From contig CAMCAZ010000021.1 of assembly GCA_945872795.1 (NCBI GenBank), positions 1 to 52,053 on the forward strand: a DNA stretch of 52,053 bases, read 5' to 3'. Under the pieces are notes generated by a model. That model did not search any database, had not been told where the DNA came from, and saw only the letters and a list, made by a program, of their open reading frames with translations. The first letter of the stretch is position 1. Each line of letters begins with the position of its first letter. Shown here one piece after another: positions 1 through 7,062 of this stretch. Origin of the DNA: Chryseobacterium gleum. Its GTDB lineage: Bacteria > Bacteroidota > Bacteroidia > Flavobacteriales_F > PHOS-HE28. The position numbers and the translations under genes were made by a program.

Positions 1-151
1 CGCAGTGTGAAGCTATCGTGAGGGAGGAGGCAAGGGAATGACCGATGTCAGGTTCAGATGCCGTAAGCACTGACGGTCCTCACCTGATGCCCAAGGACCG
101 ACCGGCATACCGTTACATGATGCGGGCGATCGCATTGAGGGACCAACACCC

Positions 152-820
152 ATGTATGCTACGCTCCTGCTCCCTTTATTCCTGCTCACCGCAGCGCCGC
201 CCCCGACCTACACCCAGCTGAAAGAGGGCATCGAGGCGCGACGGCTGGCCTTTCAACGCAGCCATGCGGCGGCCGACAGCGCGGGCCAGGTGCTGGTGCT
301 GGACAGTGCGCGGGACTACCTCTTCGACCGAATCACCCTGGACCTGCTGCCCGCGTGGCACGGCACGGCGTGGGACTTCAACGGCATGACGCGAGTGCCC
401 CGGCAGGGCACCATCGCCTGCGGCTACTTCGTGAACACGGTGCTGCTGGACGCGGGCTTCAGGCTGCCCCGGATCAAATGGTCGCAGGAAGCCGCGGAAC
501 CCATCACGCTGAAGCTGGCCGGGACCGTGAAGCGCTTCCGCGACCGGCCTGGGTGCGAGGTGGAGGCCTGGGTGCTGGGCCGTGGCGACGGCCTGTACAA
601 GGTGGGCCTGGACAGCCACGTGGGCTTCATCGTGGTGCGCGGCGGGGTGGCGAGCTTCGTGCACAGCAACTACTACCGTCAGGAGGTGGGCGTGATGGAG
701 GAGCCGATGGAGGGGAACAACCCGCTGGCCCATTCGCGCTACCGCATCGTGGGCAGCCTGCTGGACGACCCGATGATGCGTGACTGGGTGACGGGCCGGG
801 ATCTGGCGGCACCGCGCTGA
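152..820 (+). CDS. Secreted papain-fold (NlpC/P60-like) hypothetical protein
   Basis: A 222-residue protein with a short hydrophobic N-terminus (MYATLLLPLFLLTAAPP), probably a signal peptide. The segment IACGYFVNTVLLDAGF with Cys90, followed by DSHVGFIVV with His156 and a third polar position at His171 in FVHSNYY, has the Cys-His-polar order of NlpC/P60 amidases and papain-like enzymes. The sequence shows these residues; catalytic activity is inferred. If it is an enzyme it would act in the periplasm on peptides or peptidoglycan. It stands alone, convergent with the OmpA-type gene 32 bp downstream. The ATG at 152 is the only start that keeps the signal peptide. No clear -7 promoter element was found in the 151 bp upstream. 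Confidence 0.6.
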   Translation: MYATLLLPLFLLTAAPPPTYTQLKEGIEARRLAFQRSHAAADSAGQVLVLDSARDYLFDRITLDLLPAWHGTAWDFNGMTRVPRQGTIACGYFVNTVLLDAGFRLPRIKWSQEAAEPITLKLAGTVKRFRDRPGCEVEAWVLGRGDGLYKVGLDSHVGFIVVRGGVASFVHSNYYRQEVGVMEEPMEGNNPLAHSRYRIVGSLLDDPMMRDWVTGRDLAAPR

Positions 821-852
821 CCGAGCGGTCTTCCAGGAAAGAACTCCGCCCC

Positions 853-1740
853 CTACTCTTCCTGCTCGCTGGCCTGCTTCAGGCCCTCCTCGATCATGCC
901 ATAGAACTGGTCCAGCTTGGGCAGGATGACGATGCGGATGCGGCGGTTGGTGGAGCGTCCCTCCGGCGTGTCATTGGTGGCCAGGGGTACATACTGACTG
1001 CGTCCGCCGGCGGTGATGCGGGCGGGGTCCACCTTGTAGTCGTTCTGCAGCACGCGGGTGATGGCCGTGGCGCGCGAGGTGCTCAGGTCCCAGTTGTCCT
1101 TGAAACAGTCGCGGCTGATGGGCACATTGTCGGTGTGGCCCTCCACCAGCACCTCCATGTCGGGCTTGTCGTTGAGCACGGTGGCCACCTTGCCCAATAC
1201 TTCCTGCGCACGGGCTGACAGCTGGGTGCTGCCGCTCTTGAAGAGCATCTTGTCACTGAGGGAGATGAAGACCACGCTCTTCTCCACGTTCACCACCACA
1301 TCGGTATCGTTGAGGTTGCCCAGCGAGCTTTTCAGACTCACGACCAATGCAAGGGTGATGGAGTCCTTCTTGGTGAGCGCATCATGCAGCGAACGGATGC
1401 GCAGGTCCTGCTCGCGGATCTGCTCCAAGGACTTCTCCAGGTTCACGGCCTCCTGCTTGGAGAGCGTGGCCATCTGGCCCACGTTGTTGAGGAGGGCGGC
1501 GTTGGTGTTGTTCAGCTGGTCCACCTGGTCCTTCAGGTGCTCGTTATTGTTCTCCAAGCCTGCCACGCGGGCATCGAGCACGGACCGTTGGCCATTGCAA
1601 TCGGCCAGCGCGCGGTTGCATTCCTCCAGCTTGTTGTTCAGCGTTTCATTGGAGGCCTGGATGGAGGCGTACTTCTTCTTGGAGACACAGGCGGGCAGCA
1701 GCAGGGCGAGGCCGAGCGTGCAGACAAGGATGCGATTCAT
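853..1740 (-). CDS. OmpA family lipoprotein with coiled coil
   Basis: A 295-residue cell-envelope protein. The N-terminal signal ends in LLLPAC, a lipobox with Cys18 as lipidated residue. Residues about 20-130 are Asn/Gln/Leu-rich and predicted coiled coil. The C-terminal half (about 150-275) is an OmpA/MotB peptidoglycan-binding domain with the motifs VEGHTDN and NWDLSTSRA and a closing NRRIRIVI strand. The family ties the outer membrane to peptidoglycan non-covalently. The combination of lipoprotein anchor, coiled coil and OmpA domain is common in Bacteroidota. It is monocistronic: its 5' end is divergent from the SpmA/B-type gene and it converges on the preceding gene. Family assignment is firm; specific role unknown. 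Confidence 0.9.
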   Translation of the reverse strand: MNRILVCTLGLALLLPACVSKKKYASIQASNETLNNKLEECNRALADCNGQRSVLDARVAGLENNNEHLKDQVDQLNNTNAALLNNVGQMATLSKQEAVNLEKSLEQIREQDLRIRSLHDALTKKDSITLALVVSLKSSLGNLNDTDVVVNVEKSVVFISLSDKMLFKSGSTQLSARAQEVLGKVATVLNDKPDMEVLVEGHTDNVPISRDCFKDNWDLSTSRATAITRVLQNDYKVDPARITAGGRSQYVPLATNDTPEGRSTNRRIRIVILPKLDQFYGMIEEGLKQASEQEE

Positions 1741-1864
1741 GGCGTCGGGGTTTGGAGTGGAAGGACCAAACTAGCTGGCTGCGGATGGCCGGAACATGAC
1801 GATCCACAGGTTGGTGTTAGCCGAGAGCACCCGTTGGTGGGTCTAAGGCAGCTGTGCAGACCGG

Positions 1865-1871
1865 TACTTTG
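1865..1871 (+). promoter_or_regulatory. Possible -7 element (TACTTTG)
   Basis: TACTTTG is a one-base-shorter version of the Bacteroidota -7 consensus TAnnTTTG and ends 4 nt before the ATG at 1876. No convincing -33 TTTG was seen. Confidence 0.4.
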
Positions 1872-1875
1872 CCGC

Positions 1876-3303
1876 ATGGCCCTCAGTCGTTTCTGGACGC
1901 TCATCCTCATCCTCAGCATCAGCTACGTGCTGATCATGCTCGCACTGGGCAGGCAGTACACCCTTGGCAGCCTAGTGAACGGCAAGCAGGGCGAGGCCCT
2001 GGTAGTGGCCGAACTGGACAGCGCGGCGCTGGGCGGTACGGCGCTGCTGGCGGCGATCAAGGCCAGCGGAGATGCGGGCGTGCAACGCGGCGATACGCTG
2101 TACGTGATGAACGGCACGGGGGTGGTGAAGGCCACGATGGGCAGCCAGCCGGCGGACGGCCTCTTCGCCACCTGCCGCAACACCATCACGGACCTGTGGC
2201 TGCCGCTGATCGGTTACCTCACCTTCTTCTGCGGCCTGCTGAACCTGCTGATCGATTCGCGGGCCATGGAGAAGGTGGCGCGATTCCTGTCGCCGGTGTT
2301 CCACAGGGTCTTCCCCGAACTGAGGAAGGACCACCCGGCCTACGGTTTCATGACCCTGAACTTTGCGGCCAACTTCCTGGGGCTGGACAGTGCGGCCACG
2401 CCCTTCGGCCTGAAGGCCATGGAGAGCATGCAGGAGGACAACACGGACAAGGACCGGGCGACGAACAGCCAGATCATGTTCCTGTGCCTGCACGCGGCAG
2501 GCCTGACGCTGCTGCCCACGAGCATTATCGGCTACCGGGCGGCGCAGGGTGCGGCGAACCCGGCGGACATCATGATCCCGACGATCATCACCTCCTTCGC
2601 TGGTACCCTGGCGGCGCTGTTCATGGTGGCGGGGAAGCAGCGTATCAACGTGTTCAACTGGCCGGTGATGCTCACGGTGCTGGGCATAAGCGGCGTCATC
2701 GGCGGGCTGATGGTGTACATCGGCGGGCTGAGCGGGGTGGCCAAGTTCCACTTCACGGACAACCTGAGCAACGGCATGCTGCTCACCATCATCGGGCTGA
2801 TCGTGGGTTATGCCTTCCTGGTGGAGCGCTACTTCACGGCCAAGGGCACGAACATGTTCGACAGTTTCGTGCACGGCGCGAAGGACGGTTTCACCACGGG
2901 CCTGCGGGTGCTGCCCTACATGCTGGCGATGCTGGCGGCGCTGAGCATCTTCCGGAACAGCGGGCTGATGGGCATCGTGATGGACGGCCTCTCCTGGGTG
3001 ATGGCGCTGATGGGTGTGAGCAAGGAGGTGATCGATGCGATCCCGGTGGCGCTGATGCGACCCTTCAGTGCGGGCGGTTCGCGCGGCTTCATGCTGGATG
3101 CGATGAAGACCTACGGTCCGGACAGCCTCACGGGCCAGCTGAGCTGCCTGTTCCAGGGCGCGGCCGAGACCACCTTCTATGTGGTGGCGCTGTACTTCGG
3201 CAGTGTGAACGTGAAGAACAGCCGCTACACGCTGGGCATCATGCTGCTGGCTGATCTGGTGTGCGTGATCACGGCCATCTTCGTGGCGCAGCTGTATTTC
3301 TAG
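1876..3303 (+). CDS. SpmA-SpmB fusion, nucleoside-recognition (gate) domain membrane protein
   Basis: A 475-residue polytopic membrane protein whose two halves correspond to the spore maturation proteins SpmA and SpmB, joined in one chain. The first half (about 100-250) contains the segment LNFAANFLGLDSAATPFGLKAME, typical of SpmA. The second half (about 290-470) contains RPFSAGGSRGFMLDA and QGAAETTFYVVALYFG, typical of SpmB and of nucleoside-recognition domains. A periplasmic loop (about 30-95) follows the first transmembrane helix. In Bacilli the separate proteins affect spore core dehydration; fused versions occur in non-sporulating Bacteroidota with unknown role. I chose the ATG at 1876 because the frame upstream is antisense to the OmpA gene and a -7-like element lies just before it. 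Confidence 0.85.
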   Translation: MALSRFWTLILILSISYVLIMLALGRQYTLGSLVNGKQGEALVVAELDSAALGGTALLAAIKASGDAGVQRGDTLYVMNGTGVVKATMGSQPADGLFATCRNTITDLWLPLIGYLTFFCGLLNLLIDSRAMEKVARFLSPVFHRVFPELRKDHPAYGFMTLNFAANFLGLDSAATPFGLKAMESMQEDNTDKDRATNSQIMFLCLHAAGLTLLPTSIIGYRAAQGAANPADIMIPTIITSFAGTLAALFMVAGKQRINVFNWPVMLTVLGISGVIGGLMVYIGGLSGVAKFHFTDNLSNGMLLTIIGLIVGYAFLVERYFTAKGTNMFDSFVHGAKDGFTTGLRVLPYMLAMLAALSIFRNSGLMGIVMDGLSWVMALMGVSKEVIDAIPVALMRPFSAGGSRGFMLDAMKTYGPDSLTGQLSCLFQGAAETTFYVVALYFGSVNVKNSRYTLGIMLLADLVCVITAIFVAQLYF

Positions 3304-3330
3304 TGTTTGGAAAGAACTGCAAATCCCCCC

Positions 3331-3583
3331 CCGCAGCCGCTGTAGCGTCGCCCGAGGCCTCGGGCCCACTGGGTCGACCTGCGCCGTGATAGGGTGAACG
3401 ATGACAACGAATGCAACCCGCAGCCGCTGTAGCATCGACCCACCGGGTCGACCTACGCGGTTAGAGGGTGAATGTTGGAACTGCGAATTCCATTCGCAGC
3501 CAACGTAACAACGACACACTGGGTCGACCTGCGCTGTGACAGGGTGAACGATGAACAGCGAATGCAACCCGCCGCCGCTGTAG
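3331..3583. repeat. Degenerate palindromic repeat cluster, about 3.2 units
   Basis: This gap holds three degenerate repeat units beginning near 3331, 3418 and 3494 and the start of a fourth at 3569. Shared blocks are CCGCAGCCGCTGTAG, CTGGGTCGACCTGCGC and AGGGTGAACGATGA. Each unit carries an inverted core; in unit 2, TCGACCC (3435-3441) pairs with GGGTCGA (3445-3451) and flanking GTAG pairs with CTAC. Unit 1 has an added CCCGAGGCCTCGGG palindrome. The cluster resembles REP/BIME-type extragenic repeats. The region codes for nothing convincing, and its last partial unit runs into the promoter of the SET gene. Confidence 0.75.
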
Positions 3584-3588
3584 ATTCG
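3581..3588 (+). promoter_or_regulatory. Possible -7 element of the SET gene (TAGATTCG)
   Basis: TAGATTCG matches TAnnTTTG at all but one position and ends 6 nt before the ATG at 3595. Its TAG comes from the GCTGTAG block of the upstream repeats, whose other copies read TAGCGTCG and TAGCATCG at the same place. Confidence 0.4.
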
Positions 3589-3594
3589 CGCTCC

Positions 3595-4146
3595 ATGAAA
3601 GCCAGCAAGTTCGCCCAGCGCAGTTCCAAGATCCACGGGAACGGTGTGTTCGCCACGGAGACCATCAAGAAGGGGGAAGAGATCGTGGAGTACAAGGGCA
3701 GGATGATCACCCACGCCGAAGCGGACGCCCTGCACTTCGGCGACATCGACACGGGCCACACCTTCCTCTTCACGCTGAACGAGGAGTACATCCTGGACGC
3801 GAATACGAAGGGCAACGTGGCGCGGTGGATCAACCACAGCTGCGAGCCCAACGCGATCGCCTTCGTGCACGGACATGAGAGCGAAGACCTGCGCAAGGAC
3901 CGCGTGATCATTGAGGCGCTGCGCGACATCAAGGCCGGCGAGGAGATCACCTACGACTACGGATTCGAGTTCGGGGTGCCGTACACCAAGGAACTGATGG
4001 CCATCTGGGCCTGCCGCTGCGGTTCGCCGAAGTGCACGGGCACCATGCTGAAGCCGAAGAAGGCCAAGGTGGTGAAGCCCGCCGCTACGAAAAAGAGCGC
4101 GGCCAAACCGGCGAAGAAGAGCGCGAAGAAGGCGGCGAAGAAGTAA
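3595..4146 (+). CDS. SET-domain lysine methyltransferase with histone-H1-like tail
   Basis: A 183-residue protein with a complete SET plus post-SET arrangement. Visible motifs are GNGVFA (about 15-20) for SAM binding, RWINHSCEPNA (about 81-91), GEEITYDYGFE (about 115-125) with the catalytic Tyr, and a CRCGSPKCTG post-SET zinc cluster (about 139-148). The last 30 or so residues are almost only Lys, Ala and Pro, like histone H1 or Hc1-type nucleoid proteins. The family transfers methyl groups from SAM to lysine side chains. The bacterial substrate is unknown; the tail could bind DNA or be an automethylation site (inference). The ATG at 3595 begins right at the domain; a longer reading from 3472 would translate the upstream repeats and is rejected. 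Confidence 0.9.
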   Translation: MKASKFAQRSSKIHGNGVFATETIKKGEEIVEYKGRMITHAEADALHFGDIDTGHTFLFTLNEEYILDANTKGNVARWINHSCEPNAIAFVHGHESEDLRKDRVIIEALRDIKAGEEITYDYGFEFGVPYTKELMAIWACRCGSPKCTGTMLKPKKAKVVKPAATKKSAAKPAKKSAKKAAKK

Positions 4147-4247
4147 GCCCTGTTGCACCCGCATCGGGTCCGGCATGCCGCTCCAGGGAAACGTTCATGG
4201 AGGGTCAACACACACCATGGCACGCGCTTTGTCTATGCGCTGCCGCA

Positions 4248-4255
4248 TACTTTTG
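4248..4255 (+). promoter_or_regulatory. -7 promoter element of lolA-like gene (TACTTTTG)
   Basis: Exact match to TAnnTTTG, ending 5 nt before the ATG at 4261, so transcription should begin at or next to the start codon. A TTTG at 4228-4231 is closer than the usual -33 spacing and is doubtful. Confidence 0.65.
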
Positions 4256-4260
4256 CACCC

Positions 4261-4911
4261 ATGAAAAAGTCCCTCCTCGTCCTCGTCGCGTGTGTCCTTG
4301 GCAGCCTTCCCATCCAGGCCCAGGACGATGCACGGTCCAAAGCCATCGTGGACAAGCTGATGACGCAGGCCAAGGTCTGGACCAGCTTTGAAGCGGACTT
4401 CAGCAGCCGCCTGCAGAACACCAAGGACAAGCTGGATGTGAAGCAGGAAGGCACCATGAAGGTGAAGGGCAAGAAGTTCCGCCTGGTGCTGGACAAGAAC
4501 ACCATCATCAACGATGGCGTGACGCTCTACACCTACAACAAGGACGCGAACGAGGTGAGCCTGAACGACCCCAAGGAGATGGACCAGGACCTGGACCCCA
4601 GCACGCTTTTCACCCAGTACGAGAAGGGCTTCAAGAGCCAGTTCGTGGAGGAGAAGGCCGATGCGGCCGGGGTGATGACCCAGGTGGTGAAGCTCTTCCC
4701 GCTAGACCCCGCCAAGAAGCCCTTCCACACGGTGGTGCTGACGGTGGACAAGGCCAAGACCCTGCCCCGGAGCATCCAGGTGCTGTATAAGGACGGGAAC
4801 GTGGTGACCTACACGCTGAAGAAGTTCACGCCGAACGTGGAACTGGCCGATGCCCTCTTCACCTTCGACAAGTCGAAATACCCCGGCGTGGAGGAGAACG
4901 ACATGCGCTGA
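4261..4911 (+). CDS. LolA-like outer membrane lipoprotein carrier
   Basis: A 216-residue periplasmic protein. The signal peptide MKKSLLVLVACVLGSLPIQA is followed by a LolA/LppX-type half-barrel: SFEADFSSRLQ opens the first strands, GTMKVKGKKFRLVLDKNTIINDGVTLYTY forms the middle strands, and LFTFDKSKYPGVE closes the chain, as is typical of Bacteroidota LolA-like proteins. LolA shuttles lipoproteins from the inner membrane to the outer membrane. The ATG at 4261 is chosen because it starts the signal peptide and follows a -7 element directly. A hairpin at 4952-4973 probably ends the transcript. Family call is firm; that this copy is the main lipoprotein carrier is inferred. Confidence 0.85.
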   Translation: MKKSLLVLVACVLGSLPIQAQDDARSKAIVDKLMTQAKVWTSFEADFSSRLQNTKDKLDVKQEGTMKVKGKKFRLVLDKNTIINDGVTLYTYNKDANEVSLNDPKEMDQDLDPSTLFTQYEKGFKSQFVEEKADAAGVMTQVVKLFPLDPAKKPFHTVVLTVDKAKTLPRSIQVLYKDGNVVTYTLKKFTPNVELADALFTFDKSKYPGVEENDMR

Positions 4912-4951
4912 TCCCCAGGACCGCTGGCAACAGCGGCTCCTTCCAACGAGG

Positions 4952-4973
4952 AAGGCCACCGCGAGGTGGCCTT
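4952..4973 (+). terminator. Terminator-like hairpin after lolA
   Basis: AAGGCCACC, loop GCGA, GGTGGCCTT is a perfect 9-bp stem, 40 nt after the lolA-like stop. The T tract is short (TTTCG), so it may be weak. Confidence 0.55.
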
Positions 4974-4993
4974 TCGCATTCTACCTTGTCGCC

Positions 4994-5566
4994 GTGCCCC
5001 ATCTTGCGCTGTCCCTGATCGTCTTCTACGCCCTGCACAGCGTGCTGGCGTGGACAGGTGTGAAGCAATGGGCGGCCGCCACGCTGGGCCTGGACCGCTG
5101 GTACCGACTGATCTACACGCTGGTCTCGCTGGGGCTCTCCGCCTGGGTGCTCATCGCCTATGGTGCCATCCCCACTGGTGGGGTCCTCTTCCCTTCCACC
5201 CCACTGCTCACCGTGGCCGGGTGGTCGCTGATGGTGGGTGGTGGGCTGCTGGCCGCCGTGGCCGTGCTGCGCGTGGGTGGTGCGGGCTTCCTGGGGCTGG
5301 CGCCGGAACACGCCACGGGGCTGATCCGCACCGGCCTGCACGGACGGATGCGGCACCCGATCTACACCGGCGTCATCGCCATGGCATTGGGCTGGCTGCT
5401 ACTGGGCTGCACGCCTGAAAAGCTGCTGGTGGTGGGCATTACCTTCGTGTACCTGCCCATCGGCATCCACCTGGAGGAGCGCAAGCTGATCGCGACCTTC
5501 GGTGAGGCATACCGGCGCTACCGGGGTGAAGTGCCCGCCCTGTGGCCCCGCTGGCATACCACCTGA
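4994..5566 (+). CDS. Membrane methyltransferase of the isoprenylcysteine/phospholipid methyltransferase type
   Basis: About 190 residues with four or five transmembrane segments. The C-terminal part has the family signature: a Gly-rich stretch, RMRHPIYTGVIAMALG (about 118-133), then LEERKLIATFGEAYRRYRGEVP ending in LWP. These motifs bind SAM in ICMT/PEMT-like enzymes that methylate lipids or lipidated thiols in the membrane; the substrate cannot be told here. The start is uncertain. No ATG lies in frame after the lolA stop, so a GTG at 4994, just after TACCTTGT (4984-4991 region, a weak -7 match), is proposed. An ATG at 4850 would overlap lolA by 62 bp and add non-conserved residues. Confidence 0.75.
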   Translation: MPHLALSLIVFYALHSVLAWTGVKQWAAATLGLDRWYRLIYTLVSLGLSAWVLIAYGAIPTGGVLFPSTPLLTVAGWSLMVGGGLLAAVAVLRVGGAGFLGLAPEHATGLIRTGLHGRMRHPIYTGVIAMALGWLLLGCTPEKLLVVGITFVYLPIGIHLEERKLIATFGEAYRRYRGEVPALWPRWHTT

Positions 5567-5611
5567 GCTCGGGCTGACGTTACCCGCAGACCCACTAGGC
5601 ATTCCCGAAAC

Positions 5612-6373
5612 ATGCGGACCGCTCTTCCCCTCCTGCTCCTGTTCCTCTGCGCCACCGCCGTTACTGCGAAGGAACGCGTCGTGCACGTGCTGGTGGCCCT
5701 GTGCGACAATGAGCACCAAGGCATCGTGAAAGTGCCGGCGGGTATCGGCAATGGACAGGTGCCGCGCACCAACCTCTACTGGGGCGCGGGCTACGGCGTG
5801 CGCACGCACTTCGACCGGGCCGCGGAATGGATCCGGGTGCCATCCACCAAGCCTGCGGAGGTGCACATCCTGGAACGGGCCGTGTGGAAGCACCGGGACA
5901 GCGCGGTGTACCTGGTGGCCGATGCCTATGATGGCCGGAACATCAAGGAGGCCACGGAGGACCTGTTGCGCTTCGCGAGCGGTGATGGCCGGTCGATGCT
6001 GAGCGTGGGCGAGCGCTCGATCGCCATCGGTGGTGGCGCGGACCTGATCGGGTATGTGGGGCATGATGGCCTGATGGACTTTGCGCTGGAACGCTCCTTC
6101 CCGGCCGTGAACAAGGCACAGCGCGAGACGGTGATCCTGGCCTGCATCAGCAAACGCTACTACGCCGAACCCCTGCGGGCCACGGGAGCGCAGCCCCTGC
6201 TGTGGACCACCGGACTGATGGCTCCCGAGGCCTACACCTTGAAGGCCGCGTTGCAGGGCTGGGTGCTGCACGAGAGCGGTGAGGCCATCCGCGAGCGTGC
6301 GGCGCAGGCCTACAACACCTACCAGAAGTGCGGCATCAACGGCGCTCGCCGGCTCTTCGCCACGGGGTGGTGA
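5612..6373 (+). CDS. Secreted conserved protein with a possible clan-CD-like His/Cys dyad
   Basis: A 253-residue protein with signal peptide MRTALPLLLLFLCATAVTA. The mature part begins VVHVLVALCDNEHQGI and contains a glycine-rich turn GGGADLIGYVGHDGLMDF with His151-Asp-Gly153, followed 27 residues later by TVILACISKRYY with Ala177-Cys178. An HxG followed by a strand ending in Ala-Cys is how clan CD peptidases (caspases, gingipains, CHAT) place their dyad. That is only a resemblance; the spacing is short and I cannot confirm the fold. Similar secreted proteins occur in Bacteroidota without known function, to my recollection. The gene stands 45 bp after the methyltransferase on the same strand and may be cotranscribed. 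Confidence 0.6.
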   Translation: MRTALPLLLLFLCATAVTAKERVVHVLVALCDNEHQGIVKVPAGIGNGQVPRTNLYWGAGYGVRTHFDRAAEWIRVPSTKPAEVHILERAVWKHRDSAVYLVADAYDGRNIKEATEDLLRFASGDGRSMLSVGERSIAIGGGADLIGYVGHDGLMDFALERSFPAVNKAQRETVILACISKRYYAEPLRATGAQPLLWTTGLMAPEAYTLKAALQGWVLHESGEAIRERAAQAYNTYQKCGINGARRLFATGW

Positions 6374-6438
6374 CCGCAGGTCAACCCGTGCCGTTGGGTC
6401 TTCTCCAGCGTCCGGAGGCACCGGCGCAAGAAGAGTGC

Positions 6439-6600
6439 AACCACGGATCCACACTGATCGACACGGATGTCAACGGGACACTGGATGCGTTGACCACGTC
6501 CACGTGGGCTGCAGAAGGCTTTATCCGTGTTCTCCCGAGGACTCGGGACGCGTTCATCCGGGGTAAAGACCTTGAGCTATCGCGTCCGCAGGACGCGCCC
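6439..6600. repeat. Imperfect nested palindrome in intergenic gap
   Basis: The 272-bp gap before the OsmC gene holds no gene. Left arm 6439-6468 contains CCACGGATCCAC and ACACGGAT; right arm 6523-6564 begins ATCCGTGT, the exact inverse of ACACGGAT at 6461-6468, and ends in a degenerate inverse of the outer block (TTCATCCGGGG). Extra hairpins sit inside and after it: CCACGT/ACGTGG (6494-6507), TCCCGAG/CTCGGGA (6533-6548) and CGCGTCC/GGACGCG (6581-6597). It looks like a decayed extragenic palindromic element. Confidence 0.5.
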
Positions 6601-6633
6601 GACCCCATGACGTGATGCAATACACCCGGTGCC

Positions 6634-6641
6634 GACCTTTG
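6634..6641 (+). promoter_or_regulatory. Possible -7 element of the osmC-CDGSH pair (GACCTTTG)
   Basis: GACCTTTG differs from TAnnTTTG only at its first base and ends 4 nt before the ATG at 6646. The same octamer occurs at 25196. Confidence 0.45.
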
Positions 6642-6645
6642 TACC

Positions 6646-7062
6646 ATGCAACACACCAGCCATCGCAGCGTCACCGCCGTGCTCGACGGAGCGCCCTACG
6701 CCACCCGGATCACCACGCGTGGACTGGAGATGATCGCCGATGAGCCCACGGACCATGGCGGCACCGACCAGGGACTGCGGCCCCACGAACTGCTGCTGAG
6801 CGCGCTAGCCTCGTGCACGGCCATCACCATGCGGATGTATGCCGACCGCAAGCAGTGGGCGGTATCGTCGATCGGCGTCACAGTGAGCATGGAGCGCACC
6901 CAGAACGGTGCCCAGATCGATACGAAGATCCACATGGAGATCGACCTGCCGGCGGACCTGCCGTTGGAGCAGCGCGAGCGAATGGCGCAGATCGCGCGCG
7001 CGTGCCCGGTGCACCGCACCTTGGAGAACCCCATCCACCTGACATCCGGCTTGCGGCCATGA
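6646..7062 (+). CDS. OsmC family peroxiredoxin-like protein
   Basis: A 138-residue OsmC/Ohr-fold protein. The sequence shows the substrate-side stretch GLRPHELLLSALASCTAITMRMYADRK, with Cys57 at the start of the long helix, and the second conserved cysteine in the segment IARACPVHRTLE near residue 122. These two cysteines form the thiol peroxidase site that reduces organic hydroperoxides in this family. It is shorter than many OsmC proteins fused to hydrolases but complete. Its stop overlaps the start of the next gene (ATGA at 7059-7062), so the two are translationally coupled. OsmC next to a CDGSH iron-sulfur protein suggests a shared redox role (inference). Confidence 0.9.
   Translation: MQHTSHRSVTAVLDGAPYATRITTRGLEMIADEPTDHGGTDQGLRPHELLLSALASCTAITMRMYADRKQWAVSSIGVTVSMERTQNGAQIDTKIHMEIDLPADLPLEQRERMAQIARACPVHRTLENPIHLTSGLRP

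Noticed and set aside
3331-3583. CRISPR array
   Set aside because: Units are degenerate and contiguous, with no constant-length spacers and no cas genes.
3472-3594. Extended N-terminus of the SET protein
   Set aside because: These 41 codons are the palindromic repeats read through; the SET domain starts at the ATG at 3595.
1972-4176. Long minus-strand open frame of 734 codons
   Set aside because: It is antisense to the SpmA/B and SET genes, is rich in His, Arg, Gln and Val as expected from the complement of GC-rich genes, and crosses the repeat cluster.
4228-4231. -33 TTTG element of the lolA-like gene
   Set aside because: The distance to the -7 element is 16 bp, shorter than the usual spacing, and most other promoters here lack a -33 match.
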